Assembly (NCBI GenBank): GCA_937926975.1
Contig: CALBCJ010000010.1
Span: 1 to 64,000, forward strand
Length of the DNA stretch: 64,000 nucleotides
Origin: an uncultured Propionibacteriaceae bacterium
GTDB taxonomy: Bacteria; Actinomycetota; Actinomycetes; Propionibacteriales; Propionibacteriaceae
Direction: 5' to 3'
The first letter of the stretch is position 1; every line of letters begins with the position of its first letter. This document shows positions 34,257 to 43,380 of this stretch, piece after piece. The notes beneath the pieces were generated by a model that saw only the letters and a list, made by a program, of their open reading frames with translations, was not told the DNA's origin and made no database searches. Both the position numbers and the translations under genes were made by a program.

Positions 34257-34487
34257 ATGAAGCAGGGCATCCACCCTGACTACGTCGAGACCACGGTCGC
34301 GTGCAGCTGTGGCAACAGCTTCACCACCCGGTCGACGTCGAAGAGCGGCAGCATCCACACCGAGGTCTGCGCGGCCTGCCACCCCTTCTACACCGGTCGG
34401 CAGAAGATCTTGGACACCGGTGGCCGGGTGGCCCGGTTCGAGCGGAGGTACGCCAAGCGAGACCCCAAGGCCAGCAAGAAGAAGTAG
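34257..34487 (+). CDS. rpmE: 50S ribosomal protein bL31 (zinc-containing form)
   Basis: A 76-residue bL31 with four zinc-ligand cysteines, C16, C18, C38 and C41 (CSC and CAAC), so it is the zinc-storing C+ form that is displaced by a C- paralogue during zinc starvation in many bacteria. The [17 protein letters not shown] block is diagnostic. A GAGGAGAG ribosome site precedes the ATG. The basic KKK tail is typical of actinobacteria. Confidence 0.96.
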   Translation: MKQGIHPDYVETTVACSCGNSFTTRSTSKSGSIHTEVCAACHPFYTGRQKILDTGGRVARFERRYAKRDPKASKKK

Positions 34488-34559
34488 CGCTGGTCGGCAC
34501 CGGGGCGGGAGCGATCCTGCTCCGGTGCTGTGCTGTCTCGACCGGCTTGCAGGAGGGTG

Positions 34560-35633
34560 ATGTCTGAGGGAACCGATGCCCTGGTCGCTGAGTACGCCGA
34601 GATCGAGCGGCGGCTGTCCGACCCCGCAACCCACGCCGACCTGGCCCTGGCCCGCCGGCTGGGTCGGCGCTACTCGGAGCTGACCCCGGTCGTCAAGGCC
34701 CTGGCGGAGCAGGAGCGGCTGACCGACGACCTGGCGGCCGCCCAGGAGCTGGCTGCGGAGGACCCGTCCTTCGCTGCGGAGCTGCCAGGGCTGCAGCAGC
34801 AGCTGAGCGAGGCCACCGAGCGGCTGACCCGGCTGCTGGCGCCCCGTGACCCCAACGACTCCTGCGACGCGATCCTCGAGATCAAGTCCGGCGAGGGGGG
34901 CGAGGAGTCGGCCTTGTTCGCCGCCGACCTGTTCCGGATGTACGGCCGGTACGCCGAGGGGCGGGGCTGGAAGGTCGAGGTGCTCGACACCCAGGACACC
35001 GACCTGGGGGGCTACAAGTCGGTGACCGCGCTGGTCCGGGCCCCGGGGCACGGCGAGGAGATGCCGTACGGGGTGCTGAAGTTCGAGGGAGGAGTCCACC
35101 GGGTCCAGCGGGTGCCGGTGACCGAGTCCCAGGGCCGGGTCCACACCTCGGCTGCGGGGGTGCTGGTGACCCCGGACCTCGACGACACCAGCGAGATCGA
35201 GATCAGTGACGACGACCTGCGGATCGATGTGTACCGCTCCAGCGGCAAGGGCGGCCAGGGGGTGAACACCACCGACTCGGCGGTCCGGGTCACCCACCTG
35301 CCGAGCGGGATCGTGGTCTCCTGCCAGAACGAGCGCTCCCAGCTGCAGAACAAGGAGTCGGCGATGCGGGTGCTGCGGTCCCGGCTAGCGGCCGCGGCCG
35401 CTGAGGAGGCTGCGAGCGCTGCGGCGGCGGCCCGCAAGTCGCAGGTCCGCACCGTCGACCGCTCGGAGCGGATCCGGACCTACAACTTCCCTGAGAACCG
35501 GATCGCTGACCACCGGATCGGCTTCAAGGCGCACAACCTGGACCTGGTGCTGGCCGGGGAGCTGCAGCCGCTGCTGACCGCGCTGCACGAGGCCGACCTG
35601 GCTGAGCGGCTGGCCCGGGTGGGGGAGAGCTGA
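34560..35633 (+). CDS. prfA: Peptide chain release factor 1
   Basis: A 357-residue RF1 that reads UAA and UAG. The GGQ motif is in [16 protein letters not shown] (near 231), to be methylated on Gln by the PrmC encoded next. The codon-recognition region around [13 protein letters not shown] is typical. ATG at 34560 is the start (a GTG at 34557 adds one residue), after AGGAGGG. Confidence 0.95.
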   Translation: MSEGTDALVAEYAEIERRLSDPATHADLALARRLGRRYSELTPVVKALAEQERLTDDLAAAQELAAEDPSFAAELPGLQQQLSEATERLTRLLAPRDPNDSCDAILEIKSGEGGEESALFAADLFRMYGRYAEGRGWKVEVLDTQDTDLGGYKSVTALVRAPGHGEEMPYGVLKFEGGVHRVQRVPVTESQGRVHTSAAGVLVTPDLDDTSEIEISDDDLRIDVYRSSGKGGQGVNTTDSAVRVTHLPSGIVVSCQNERSQLQNKESAMRVLRSRLAAAAAEEAASAAAAARKSQVRTVDRSERIRTYNFPENRIADHRIGFKAHNLDLVLAGELQPLLTALHEADLAERLARVGES

Positions 35634-35644
35634 GCCACCAGACG

Positions 35645-36469
35645 GTGAGCGAGGCTGTCCGTGCGGCCCGGGCCGCGCTCGCCGCCAGCACCTCACCCGA
35701 CGCCGAGGCCCGGATCCTGGTCGGGTACGCCCTGGGTACCGACCCGTCCCGGCTAGCTCTGGCGGGTCCGCTCGACGAGGACAGCTGCGCGCGGCTCGAC
35801 GAGGCCGTGGCCCGCCGGGTGGCGGGGGAGCCGGTGCAGCACATCACCGGGGTCGCGTACTTCCGCCGCACCGAGGTCCGGGTCGGGCCGGGGGTCTTCG
35901 TCCCCCGCCCGGAGACCGAGGCCATGACCGGGTGGTGCCTGGAGCAGCTGGCCGGGCGCCGCGACGCCGTGGTGGTGGAGCTCTGCGCCGGCTCCGGAGC
36001 GGTCAGCAAGGCGATCGCTCAGGAGCACCCTGGGCTGCAGCAGGTGGCGGTCGAGGTCTCGCCGGACGCCGTGGCGTACCTGCTGGACAACCTGGACGGC
36101 ACCGGGGTCGAGGTGGTCGAGGCTGACATGGCCGAGGCCCTGCCCGAGCTGAGCGGCCGGGTCGACCTGGTGGTCTGCAACCCGCCGTACGTGCCGCTGA
36201 CGGCCTGGGAGTCGGTCCCGGCGGACGTGCGTGACCACGACCCGCAGCTGGCGGTGTTCTCGGGCGACGACGGGCTGGACGCACTGCGGGTCCTGGCCGG
36301 GGCGGCGGCCCGGCTGCTGCGGCCGGGCGGGCTGTTGGCCGCCGAGCACGCCGAGGTGCAGCACGAGGCCGTGGTCGAGCTGTACGCCCGCCACGGCTCG
36401 TACACGTCGGTGCGTGACCACCGCGACCTCACCGGCCGCTGGCGCTACCTCACCTGCGCCCGGCTCTGA
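35645..36469 (+). CDS. prmC: Peptide chain release factor N5-glutamine methyltransferase
   Basis: A 274-residue SAM-dependent methyltransferase for the GGQ glutamine of release factors. It has an N-terminal helical domain, then FVPRPETE, the SAM loop ELCAGSGAVSKAIA and the catalytic NPPYVPL (near 179). It starts with GTG 11 bases after prfA. Its last 25 bases overlap the convergent CPBP gene. Confidence 0.95.
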   Translation: MSEAVRAARAALAASTSPDAEARILVGYALGTDPSRLALAGPLDEDSCARLDEAVARRVAGEPVQHITGVAYFRRTEVRVGPGVFVPRPETEAMTGWCLEQLAGRRDAVVVELCAGSGAVSKAIAQEHPGLQQVAVEVSPDAVAYLLDNLDGTGVEVVEADMAEALPELSGRVDLVVCNPPYVPLTAWESVPADVRDHDPQLAVFSGDDGLDALRVLAGAAARLLRPGGLLAAEHAEVQHEAVVELYARHGSYTSVRDHRDLTGRWRYLTCARL

Positions 36470-37383
36470 CGCCGCCGCCACAGCGCCAGGCAGATCAGCC
36501 CCGTCACCAGCTCGCAGGCACCGGTGAGCGCGTTGAGCTGGACCTCCTGCTCCCGCGTAGCCCAGACCCCGGCCACCCGGACCACCACGTGCATGCCGCC
36601 GTGGAAGCCGGCTGCTGCCCAGACCGAGCCGGTGACCAGCCGCAGCCCGGCGCAGGCGAGTCCCAGGCCACAGGCAGCCGCGATGTAGACCAGCTTGGAC
36701 CCCACTGTGTCTCCGGACCCGATCGAGACCAGGTGCATCGACCCGAAGACGGCGGCTCCGACGACCGCGGCGGTCACCGGGCCGACCCGCTCGGCCGCGG
36801 TGGTCTGGAAGTAGCCCCGCCAGAGCATCTCCTCCGGGATCCCCTGCAGCCCGAAGCTGACGCCGAGGATCAGGGGCAGCCCAGCCAGGAGCTCACTCGG
36901 GGTGAGCTCTGACGGGCTCCATCCGACCGTCCCGGTGGCGGTCGCGACGAGGTAGGCGGTCCCCAGAACTACCACCGCCGCCAGGGTACCGGCGCCCAGC
37001 GCGGCCACGGCCCGGCCCCGCTGCCAGCCTGCGGCCAGGTAGCCGTGCCGGTCCTGCTCGAAGAAGCGCCGCAGCAGCCAGGCCAGCAGGCAGCCGACCA
37101 GGCACACGACGGTGTACACCGTCAGGCGCAGGGGCTGGCCGGTCAGGTTCAGCCGAGCACCAAGAGCGTGAGCAGCGAGAGCCGAACCGAGTGAGGCTGC
37201 GAGCATGGCGACGACGGTGAGCAGAGCTCGCAGGGCGATCGCCAGGCCCGGGTGCCGGGACCGGGCCAGGCGCGGGGACCTGGGCGGAGCAGGCTCGGGC
37301 TCCGTCTTGAGAGCCGGGGAGCGGGACTCATCATCAGGCACGGGCATGCCAGCGAACGTACGGCTCGTTGCTGGAGCGGACAT
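36445..37383 (-). CDS. CPBP family intramembrane glutamic endopeptidase
   Basis: A 312-residue membrane protease of the CAAX protease/bacteriocin-processing family. Catalytic motifs are EEMLWRGYFQ (EExxxR) and a later His in GSMHLVSIGSG. About eight membrane helices follow a Pro/Arg-rich cytoplasmic N-terminus. The ATG at 37383 is chosen; a GTG at 37419 and an ATG at 37347 are also possible. It faces prmC with an overlap and is divergent from the sensor kinase. Substrates are unknown. In mycobacteria prmC and sua5 are adjacent, so this gene belongs to an insertion. Confidence 0.82.
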   Translation of the reverse strand: MSAPATSRTFAGMPVPDDESRSPALKTEPEPAPPRSPRLARSRHPGLAIALRALLTVVAMLAASLGSALAAHALGARLNLTGQPLRLTVYTVVCLVGCLLAWLLRRFFEQDRHGYLAAGWQRGRAVAALGAGTLAAVVVLGTAYLVATATGTVGWSPSELTPSELLAGLPLILGVSFGLQGIPEEMLWRGYFQTTAAERVGPVTAAVVGAAVFGSMHLVSIGSGDTVGSKLVYIAAACGLGLACAGLRLVTGSVWAAAGFHGGMHVVVRVAGVWATREQEVQLNALTGACELVTGLICLALWRRRQSRAQVR

Positions 37384-37564
37384 CAGTCGCCCGTCACGGA
37401 TCAGGTCATGGGTCTCCACGACTCCGGGTGACCTTGGTCATGCCTGCGGCCTGGACGAGCCCTGGGGGCACCTGCTCCGGGGCGTCGTACCGTGCGATAA
37501 GGCATGACCTTCGTCACGGTCGGGAGAGGACCTTTGACGGATGCCTCCCCGGACGCCGCGCCTC

Positions 37565-37570
37565 TAGGGT
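37565..37570 (+). promoter_or_regulatory. -10 element of a probable leaderless promoter (sensor kinase)
   Basis: TAGGGT, seven bases before the ATG at 37578. Confidence 0.5.
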
Positions 37571-37577
37571 CGGTGGC

Positions 37578-38819
37578 ATGCGCAGACTCCTGACGGTGCT
37601 CGTCGGCTCGGGGAGGGCCGGTGACCGGCCCTGGGTCTTCACGCTGCTGTTCTGGAGCGGACTGGTGCTGCCCTGGGTGGCGCGGTGGGCAGCCAGTGAC
37701 GACTCCCTGCTGCTGCCGGCTCCGTGGCTTGCAGCCGTCACTGCTGTCCTGCTGGCGCTCTGGCCGTGGCTCGGGTGGTCGCCCGGCAGCGGCAACCCGG
37801 TGATGTCCCTCGGGTTCGTGGCGGCTGGGATCTTCCACACGGTGGTCGACGGCACCGGGTACGGGGCGTCCATTCTCCTGATCGCTCTCGCCGGTGTCGT
37901 CCTGGTGGCCGGGGCCCGGGTGGCGGCCCTCGCCGCGGGCGTCCTCGTCGCAACGATGGGGGTCACTCTGCCACTCGTGTACCACCAGTCCTGGCAGAAC
38001 GTCGTGCAGCAGGTCGTCGGCATCGCGCCGCTGGTGTTCATCACTCTTGCCGTCACTCAGCTCATCGCCGCCGAGCGCCAGCGCCGTGCCACCGCGGCCC
38101 GCCTCCTCGCAGACCTCGAGAAGGCGCACGACGATCTCGCCAGGTCGCACACCGACCTCGCCGAGGCACATGCCGAGCTGCAGCGACGCAGCGAGGAGAC
38201 CCGCCTGCTGGCCGTTGCGGAGGAGCGGGCTCGCCTGGCCCGGGAGGTCCACGACGCCGTCGGTCACCACCTCACGGTCATCAGGCTGGGGCTGACCAAC
38301 GCGCTGCGGTACCGGGAGGTGGACCCGGAGGCGGCCTGGGCAGAGGTCGCGGACGCCCGCGCTGGAGCCGGAACCGCTCTCGACGAGGTGCGTCGTGCGG
38401 TCCGCGCCATGGGCCCGGCGCCTCTGGCCGAGCAGAGCCTCGGCACCGCGCTGCAGACCCTCGCCGGCACCTACAGGGGCAACGGCCTTGAGGTGTCCTT
38501 CGGTACGTCGGGGGCCGCTCGGGCACTGCCGCCGGACATCAGTGCGACCCTGTACCGGGTGGCCGAGGAGACCCTGACCAACGTGCACCGGCACGCCGAG
38601 CGAGCCACGCGCGCCGACGTCACCCTCACGTTCGCCCCGGGCTCGGTGACCCTCAGCGTCGGCGACGACGGGCGGCCTTGTCCGCCGGTCCAGCCCGGGT
38701 TCGGGCTGGCGGGCGCGAAGCAGCGGCTGGCCGAGGCCGGAGGAGAGCTCGTCATCGAGCAGCCGCCGGCCGGAGGCGTACGGGTCCTGGCGCGGGTGCT
38801 GGAGAGGGTCACCGGATGA
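37578..38819 (+). CDS. NarL-type sensor histidine kinase
   Basis: A 413-residue kinase. Five or six membrane helices (about residues 15-165) form the sensor, with no sizeable external domain. A coiled linker (about 165-215) and a HisKA_3 domain with REVHDAVGHHL (phospho-His near residue 228) follow, then a HATPase with DDGRPCPPVQPGFGLAG. This class usually senses membrane or envelope conditions. It overlaps its response regulator by ATGA. Codon choice (more CTC, CGC and GAC) looks slightly different from the flanking core genes, compatible with transfer, but I have not quantified this. Confidence 0.85.
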   Translation: MRRLLTVLVGSGRAGDRPWVFTLLFWSGLVLPWVARWAASDDSLLLPAPWLAAVTAVLLALWPWLGWSPGSGNPVMSLGFVAAGIFHTVVDGTGYGASILLIALAGVVLVAGARVAALAAGVLVATMGVTLPLVYHQSWQNVVQQVVGIAPLVFITLAVTQLIAAERQRRATAARLLADLEKAHDDLARSHTDLAEAHAELQRRSEETRLLAVAEERARLAREVHDAVGHHLTVIRLGLTNALRYREVDPEAAWAEVADARAGAGTALDEVRRAVRAMGPAPLAEQSLGTALQTLAGTYRGNGLEVSFGTSGAARALPPDISATLYRVAEETLTNVHRHAERATRADVTLTFAPGSVTLSVGDDGRPCPPVQPGFGLAGAKQRLAEAGGELVIEQPPAGGVRVLARVLERVTG

Positions 38820-39475
38820 GCGAGGTGGTCCGGGTCCTGCTGGTTGACGACCAGGCACTGGTCCGGCGAGGACTGCGCCGGCTGCTGGAGATCGAGGACG
38901 GCGTGGTCGTCGCCGGCGAGGCCGGTGACGGAGCGGAGGCGCTGTCCCTGCTGGCCGACGGCCTCGGGGTTGACGTCGCCCTGGTCGACGCCCGGATGCC
39001 CGGGATGGACGGCATGACCCTGATCGGCCGGCTCAAGGCCAGCCACCCGGGCATCGCCACGCTGCTGCTGACGACCTTCGACGAGGACGAGCTGGTGTTC
39101 GGCAGCCTCGCGGTCGGTGCCGACGGCTTCCTGCTCAAGGACGTCGAGCCGGAGGACCTCGTGCAGGCCATCAGGTCCGTCCGCGGCCGCACCCTGGTCA
39201 TCGACGACCACGTCGCGCCGCGGGTCGTCGCGCGCTTGTCCGGGGGCGCCCGGCCGGCGCTGGAGGTGCCGCCCGGCCCGCCCGGGAGCCCGGAGCTGAC
39301 GGCCCGCGAGGCCGAGATCGCACGGATGGTGGCTGCCGGGGCGTCGAACCGGGAGATCGCCGACGCGCTCTTCCTCACCGAGGGCACGGTCAAGAACCAC
39401 GTCTCCGCGGCTCTGCGCAAGCTCGGCCTGCGCGACCGTACCCAGCTGGCGCTCGCCCTCCAGCGGCGGGCCTGA
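38816..39475 (+). CDS. NarL/LuxR-type response regulator
   Basis: A 219-residue regulator: receiver domain with acidic pocket D11-D12, phospho-acceptor D58 (LVDARMPG) and a Lys in LLKD, then a LuxR helix-turn-helix (LTAREAEIARMVAAGASNREI, split here as two blocks: LTAREAEIARMVAAG and ASNREIADALFLTEGTVKNH). It is translationally coupled to the kinase. The targets are not evident; the divergent CPBP protease gene is the nearest candidate. Confidence 0.9.
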   Translation: MSEVVRVLLVDDQALVRRGLRRLLEIEDGVVVAGEAGDGAEALSLLADGLGVDVALVDARMPGMDGMTLIGRLKASHPGIATLLLTTFDEDELVFGSLAVGADGFLLKDVEPEDLVQAIRSVRGRTLVIDDHVAPRVVARLSGGARPALEVPPGPPGSPELTAREAEIARMVAAGASNREIADALFLTEGTVKNHVSAALRKLGLRDRTQLALALQRRA

Positions 39476-39596
39476 GCGCCGGCATGCCTCGCGCGCCGGA
39501 ACCGGCAGGGCTGAGCGGCGCCAGCACGGGGTGATGGTCTCTGCCACGGCGGGTCTGGTCGTCGTCGCAGTCCGGCAGGACTGGCAGGATGGTCCG

Positions 39597-40658
39597 GTGA
39601 CCGACCCGACACCGTCCGCCGAGACTCCTGCGGAGACCACCGTGGGGGAGGCGCCCCAGCCGCTGGCCGACGCCTTCTCCGCGCTCACCGCAGACGTGGC
39701 TGCCGACGCGTCCCCCAGCGCGGTGGCGGACCCGCCCGCCGAGCCGGACTGCGATCCTGCGGATGACCAGCCCGAGCCCGTCGTCGTCGCGGCGGAGAGC
39801 CTGGCTGAGGCGGTGGCCGCTGTCCGTACGGCGGTCAAGGCCGGGCAGTGCGTGGTCCTGCCGACCGACACCGTGTACGGGATCGGCGCCGACCCCTTCT
39901 CAGAGCCGGCCGTCCAGGGCCTGCTAGACGCTAAGCAGCGGGGCCGCGAGATGCCGCCGGCGGTGCTGATCGCTGACGCCTTCGTCGTCGACGCCCTGGC
40001 CCGGGAGGTTCCCGAGCCGGCCCGGGCGCTGGCGGCGGCGTTCTGGCCTGGGCCGCTGACGCTGATCCTGCCGGCGCACTCGAGCCTGCGCCTGGAGCTG
40101 GGGGAGACCCGCGGCACAGTCGGGGTCCGGGTCCCCGACCACGAGGTCACCCGAGCGGTCCTGCGGGCGACCGGGCCGCTCGCGGTGTCCAGCGCCAACA
40201 TCAGCGGGCAGCCACCGGGAACCGACGTGGGGTCGGCCCGGGCCCAGCTCGGGAGCTCGGTCGCTGTGTACGTGGACGCCGGCCCGACTCCAGGACCGGT
40301 GGGCTCGACGATCATCGACTTCGCCGCCAGCCCAGCGGGGCGGGTGCTGCGGGTCGGGGTGGTGCCGGTCAGTGAGGTCCAGGCCGTCGCCCCCCTGGTC
40401 GAGGGGCCCGAGACGGCTCCGTCCGAGCCGGACGGGCCGGAGGCAGTGGCGGCCGTTCCAGACGCGGCTGGGCAGACCGGGCCGACGGCGCAGCCCAGTC
40501 CGATGGGGGAGCCCGGTCCGACGGCTGAGTCAGACCAGACGAGGCGGTCGCAGGCGGCGGCCGAGCCGGACCCGGCAGGCACGGGGGAGGTTCCCGCGCC
40601 CGGCAGTGCTGACCAGCCGGCGGCCGGTGAGACCGCCGGGGCAGAGCCGGGTAGGTAG
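39597..40658 (+). CDS. L-threonylcarbamoyladenylate synthase (Sua5/YrdC)
   Basis: A 353-residue protein whose central 190 residues are a YrdC domain: LPTDTVYGIGADPFSE, AFWPGPLTLILP, VGVRVPDHE and SSANISGQP. It makes threonylcarbamoyl-AMP from threonine, bicarbonate and ATP for the t6A37 tRNA modification. Unusually it has an acidic N-terminal extension of about 70 residues and a C-terminal tail of about 110 residues rich in Pro, Ala, Glu and Gly that replaces any Sua5 domain. Both look disordered. The GTG at 39597 is the start, with CAGGAT six bases before it. Confidence 0.88.
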   Translation: MTDPTPSAETPAETTVGEAPQPLADAFSALTADVAADASPSAVADPPAEPDCDPADDQPEPVVVAAESLAEAVAAVRTAVKAGQCVVLPTDTVYGIGADPFSEPAVQGLLDAKQRGREMPPAVLIADAFVVDALAREVPEPARALAAAFWPGPLTLILPAHSSLRLELGETRGTVGVRVPDHEVTRAVLRATGPLAVSSANISGQPPGTDVGSARAQLGSSVAVYVDAGPTPGPVGSTIIDFAASPAGRVLRVGVVPVSEVQAVAPLVEGPETAPSEPDGPEAVAAVPDAAGQTGPTAQPSPMGEPGPTAESDQTRRSQAAAEPDPAGTGEVPAPGSADQPAAGETAGAEPGR

Positions 40659-40667
40659 GGGGCTGGG

Positions 40668-41813
40668 GTGCGCGAGTACGTCCTGGTGCTGCTGGTGGCG
40701 CTGAGCGCCACCTTCCTGGCCGCTCCGGCCTGCCGCAGCCTGGCGCTGCGGACCGGGGCGGTCGCCAAGGTTCGCGACCGGGACGTGCACGCCCGGCCGG
40801 TGCCGTACTTCGGTGGTCTGTCGATGCTGGTGGGAGTCAGCGTCGCCCTGGTCTGTGCCAGGCAGCTGCCGTTCCTCGGCCGCCACCAGCTGGTGACCGG
40901 TGACTCGTTCGCGATCCTCCTGGCCGGGGCGGTGATCTGCGGGGTCGGGGTGCTCGATGACCTGATCGACCTGCCGGCCCTGGCCAAGGCGGCCGGGCAG
41001 GTGCTGGCGGCGGGGATCGCGGTCCTGATGGGGGTGCGGATTCTGTGGATCCCGGTCCCCGGGCGGCTGGTGGCACTGGACCAGATGTCGAGCATCGCGA
41101 TCACGGTCTTCCTGATCTTCGTGTGCGTGAACGCCATCAACTTCGTCGACGGGCTGGACGGCCTAGCGGCCGGCGTCGTCGCGATCGGCTCGCTGGCCTT
41201 CGCTGCGTACACCTATGTCCTGTCGGTGGAGCAGGACCTCGTCCGGGCCACGACCGCCAGCCTGGTCACGGTGGCGATGGCCGGCGCCTGCCTGGGCTAC
41301 CTGCCGCACAACTTCTTCCCGGCGCGGATGTTCATGGGTGACTCCGGCGCGATGCTGCTGGGGCTGCTGCTGGCGACCTCGACCGTCAGCCTGACCGGCC
41401 AGATGGACCCGGCCGCGCTGGCCGACCAGCAGGGGCTGCTGACCGCGTACCTGCCGATCCTGCTCCCGGTCGCGATCCTGGCGCTGCCGGTGCTGGACCT
41501 GGTGATGGCCTACGTCCGGCGCACCATCGCCGGAAAGTGGTGGTTCCACGCCGACAAGATGCACCTGCACCACCGGCTGCTGCACCGCGGCCACTCCCAG
41601 ACCCGGGCGGTCCTGGTGATGTACCTGTGGACGGCGCTGCTGTCGTTCGGGGCGATCGCGGTCGGCCTGGCCGAGCAGGGCTGGGTGGTGGCGCTGGTCC
41701 TGGGTCTGGTCGCGGTGGCGGTGGTGCTCACCCTGGTCCCCGGGCACCGGCGGACTCGTCGAGAACCCGACCCTGACCGTGAGCAGAGCACCGACCACAG
41801 TCGGGCACCGTGA
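40668..41813 (+). CDS. wecA: Undecaprenyl-phosphate glycosyl-1-phosphate transferase (WecA/Rfe)
   Basis: A 381-residue MraY/WecA-family membrane enzyme with about 11 helices. The catalytic loops are GVLDDLIDLP (Asp pair), NAINFVDGLDGLAAG and the WecA-type His motif HLHHRLLHRGH. It transfers a GlcNAc-1-phosphate-like group to the C50/C55 lipid carrier, starting synthesis of the arabinogalactan linker or another wall polymer. The sua5-wecA-atp order matches M. tuberculosis (Rv1301-Rv1303). Its stop overlaps the next gene (GTGA). Confidence 0.9.
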   Translation: MREYVLVLLVALSATFLAAPACRSLALRTGAVAKVRDRDVHARPVPYFGGLSMLVGVSVALVCARQLPFLGRHQLVTGDSFAILLAGAVICGVGVLDDLIDLPALAKAAGQVLAAGIAVLMGVRILWIPVPGRLVALDQMSSIAITVFLIFVCVNAINFVDGLDGLAAGVVAIGSLAFAAYTYVLSVEQDLVRATTASLVTVAMAGACLGYLPHNFFPARMFMGDSGAMLLGLLLATSTVSLTGQMDPAALADQQGLLTAYLPILLPVAILALPVLDLVMAYVRRTIAGKWWFHADKMHLHHRLLHRGHSQTRAVLVMYLWTALLSFGAIAVGLAEQGWVVALVLGLVAVAVVLTLVPGHRRTRREPDPDREQSTDHSRAP

Positions 41814-42286
41814 TCGGGCGCGGTCCTAGCACCCAGAGGGCGCTTCGGCTGCTGCGCGGCGGGGTGGTCGGGTGGCACCTGGGTGCGTTACCGGTGATCG
41901 GCCTGGCCCTGGCCTGGGGCGGGGTGCCGGCCACGGTCTCGGCTCTGCTGGGGGCCGCGATGGCGCTGCTCTTCTCCGGGGTCGGGATGGGCACCCAGGT
42001 GGTGGTCGCGGAGCGTCACCCCCGGCAGGTGCTCGTGGCCTCGCTGGTGTCCTACTTGGCCCGGGCGGCTTTGCTCGGGGCTGTGCTGGGGGCCTACCTC
42101 AACGACCTGCTGCCCGGGCTGAGGGCCGGGTGGCTGGCCGCTGGGGTCCTGGTCACCACCCTCACCTGGCTGGCGGCTGAGGTGCTGGTCTTCGCCCGGC
42201 TGCGGATCCCGGTCTTTGACGCCGAGTACTACCCACCTCAGCCCGCCGAGCCGTCCTCCCCCGATTCGTCAGGAGCCAGGTCTTGA
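41810..42286 (+). CDS. Conserved membrane protein of the atp locus (Rv1303-like)
   Basis: A 158-residue protein with four predicted membrane helices (about residues 22-40, 44-62, 75-97 and 103-127) and a Pro/Ser-rich tail. It occupies the place of Rv1303 and the AtpI-like proteins between wecA and atpB. AtpI proteins are thought to help c-ring assembly or ion supply; this protein is too divergent to state that firmly. GTG start overlapping wecA. Confidence 0.75.
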   Translation: MIGRGPSTQRALRLLRGGVVGWHLGALPVIGLALAWGGVPATVSALLGAAMALLFSGVGMGTQVVVAERHPRQVLVASLVSYLARAALLGAVLGAYLNDLLPGLRAGWLAAGVLVTTLTWLAAEVLVFARLRIPVFDAEYYPPQPAEPSSPDSSGARS

Positions 42287-42290
42287 CTGA

Positions 42291-42296
42291 TATGGT
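42291..42296 (+). promoter_or_regulatory. Possible -10 element of the atp operon
   Basis: TATGGT nine bases before the ATG at 42306. This would give a nearly leaderless transcript beginning with the AtpZ-like gene. No good -35. Confidence 0.4.
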
Positions 42297-42305
42297 AAGC
42301 GCACC

Positions 42306-42536
42306 ATGAGCGACCACGGTACGGGCCCTGGCCAGGTCTACGCAGGGCTCAGTTACCTGGTCTCCGGCCTGATCTGCTATGGGGGGCTGGGCTGGCTAGG
42401 GGACCGAGTCTTGGGGACTCGGCTGCTGATGCCGCTCGGAATGATCGTGGGGCTGACTCTGGGGACATGGTTGGTGGCAAGACGGCTCGGTGGTGAGACC
42501 ACCGGCCCGGCAGACTCGACGAAGGGGCGGTCTTGA
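42306..42536 (+). CDS. AtpZ/AtpI family small membrane protein
   Basis: A 76-residue protein with two helices (GLSYLVSGLICYGGLGWLGD and LMPLGMIVGLTLGTWLVAR), the hairpin typical of AtpZ/AtpI, known from bacilli as a partner of ATP synthase assembly or a Mg/Ca channel. Its stop overlaps the atpB start (TTGATG). With the preceding gene, this locus has two small AtpI-like proteins. Confidence 0.8.
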   Translation: MSDHGTGPGQVYAGLSYLVSGLICYGGLGWLGDRVLGTRLLMPLGMIVGLTLGTWLVARRLGGETTGPADSTKGRS

Positions 42537-43375
42537 TGGGGGTGACGATCCCTTTTGTGCCACTGGAGGGGCACCAGCCGCCGACCTTTGGCCTGGGCAC
42601 CTTCAAGAGCCGGCCGATCATGCCGAGCTCGGCCTGGCTGGCTGGCGACGAGGCTCACTACACCTGGACTGATATCTGGCTGACCAACCACATCGTGCAG
42701 GCGGCAGTCGCCGCGGCGCTGGTGATCGGCTTCTGGCTGTGGATGGCCAGGCGTCAGCACGTGGTCCCGGGGAAGCGCCAGTTCGTGGGGGAGTACCTGT
42801 ACGACGTCCTGCGCAATACGATCGCCCGCGACGCGCTGGGGGCTGACTACCGCAAGTACCTGCCGTACCTGGTTGCGCTGTTCAGCTTCATCCTGGTGAA
42901 CAACCTGTTCGGGCAGACGTTCCTGTTCATGTTCCCGACCTTCAGCAAGGTCGGCTTCCCGTACGCGCTGGCGCTGCTGTCCTGGCTGGTCTACAACGGG
43001 GCGGGTATCGCCAAGCACGGCTTCGTCGGCTACTTCAAGCACATCCTGGTCCCGGCGGGGGTGCCGTGGCCCCTGCTGGTGCTGATCATCCCGCTGGAGT
43101 TCCTGTCGAACGTCATCACCCGCCCCCTGACCCTGACGCTGCGGCTGTTCGCCAACCTCTTTGCCGGTCACCTGGTGATCGCCGTCTTCGTGGTGGGCGG
43201 TTCCTACCTGCTGGTCTACTCCGAGCCCCTGATCAACAATGTGGCCGGGGTGGTGGCGCTGCTGTTCAGCCTCGCGGTCTTCGCGCTGGAGATTCTGGTC
43301 GGCGTGCTCCAGTCGTACATCTTCACTGTCCTGTCCGCCCAGTACGTGGCCTCGGCGATTGCCGAGGAGCACTAG
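42536..43375 (+). CDS. atpB: ATP synthase Fo subunit a
   Basis: A 279-residue proton-channel subunit. The essential Arg lies in LTLRLFANLFAGH near the third helix from the end, and further conserved residues are in FILVNNLFG. ATG at 42536 is preferred over TTG at 42533. It pairs with the c-ring to form the proton half-channels. A hairpin overlaps the 3' end. Confidence 0.95.
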   Translation: MGVTIPFVPLEGHQPPTFGLGTFKSRPIMPSSAWLAGDEAHYTWTDIWLTNHIVQAAVAAALVIGFWLWMARRQHVVPGKRQFVGEYLYDVLRNTIARDALGADYRKYLPYLVALFSFILVNNLFGQTFLFMFPTFSKVGFPYALALLSWLVYNGAGIAKHGFVGYFKHILVPAGVPWPLLVLIIPLEFLSNVITRPLTLTLRLFANLFAGHLVIAVFVVGGSYLLVYSEPLINNVAGVVALLFSLAVFALEILVGVLQSYIFTVLSAQYVASAIAEEH

Positions 43376-43380
43376 TTTTT
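43351..43380 (+). other. Hairpin and T4 at the atpB-atpE junction
   Basis: CCTCGGC (43351-43357) pairs with 43362-43368 in the last atpB codons, followed after eight bases by TTTT. It may be an RNA-processing or stability element or a weak attenuator ahead of the highly expressed atpE. The distance to the T-run is too long for a normal terminator. Confidence 0.35.

Noticed and set aside
38471..41212. 913-residue minus-strand frame
   Set aside because: Low-complexity Ser/Thr/Arg translation opposite the regulator, sua5 and wecA genes.
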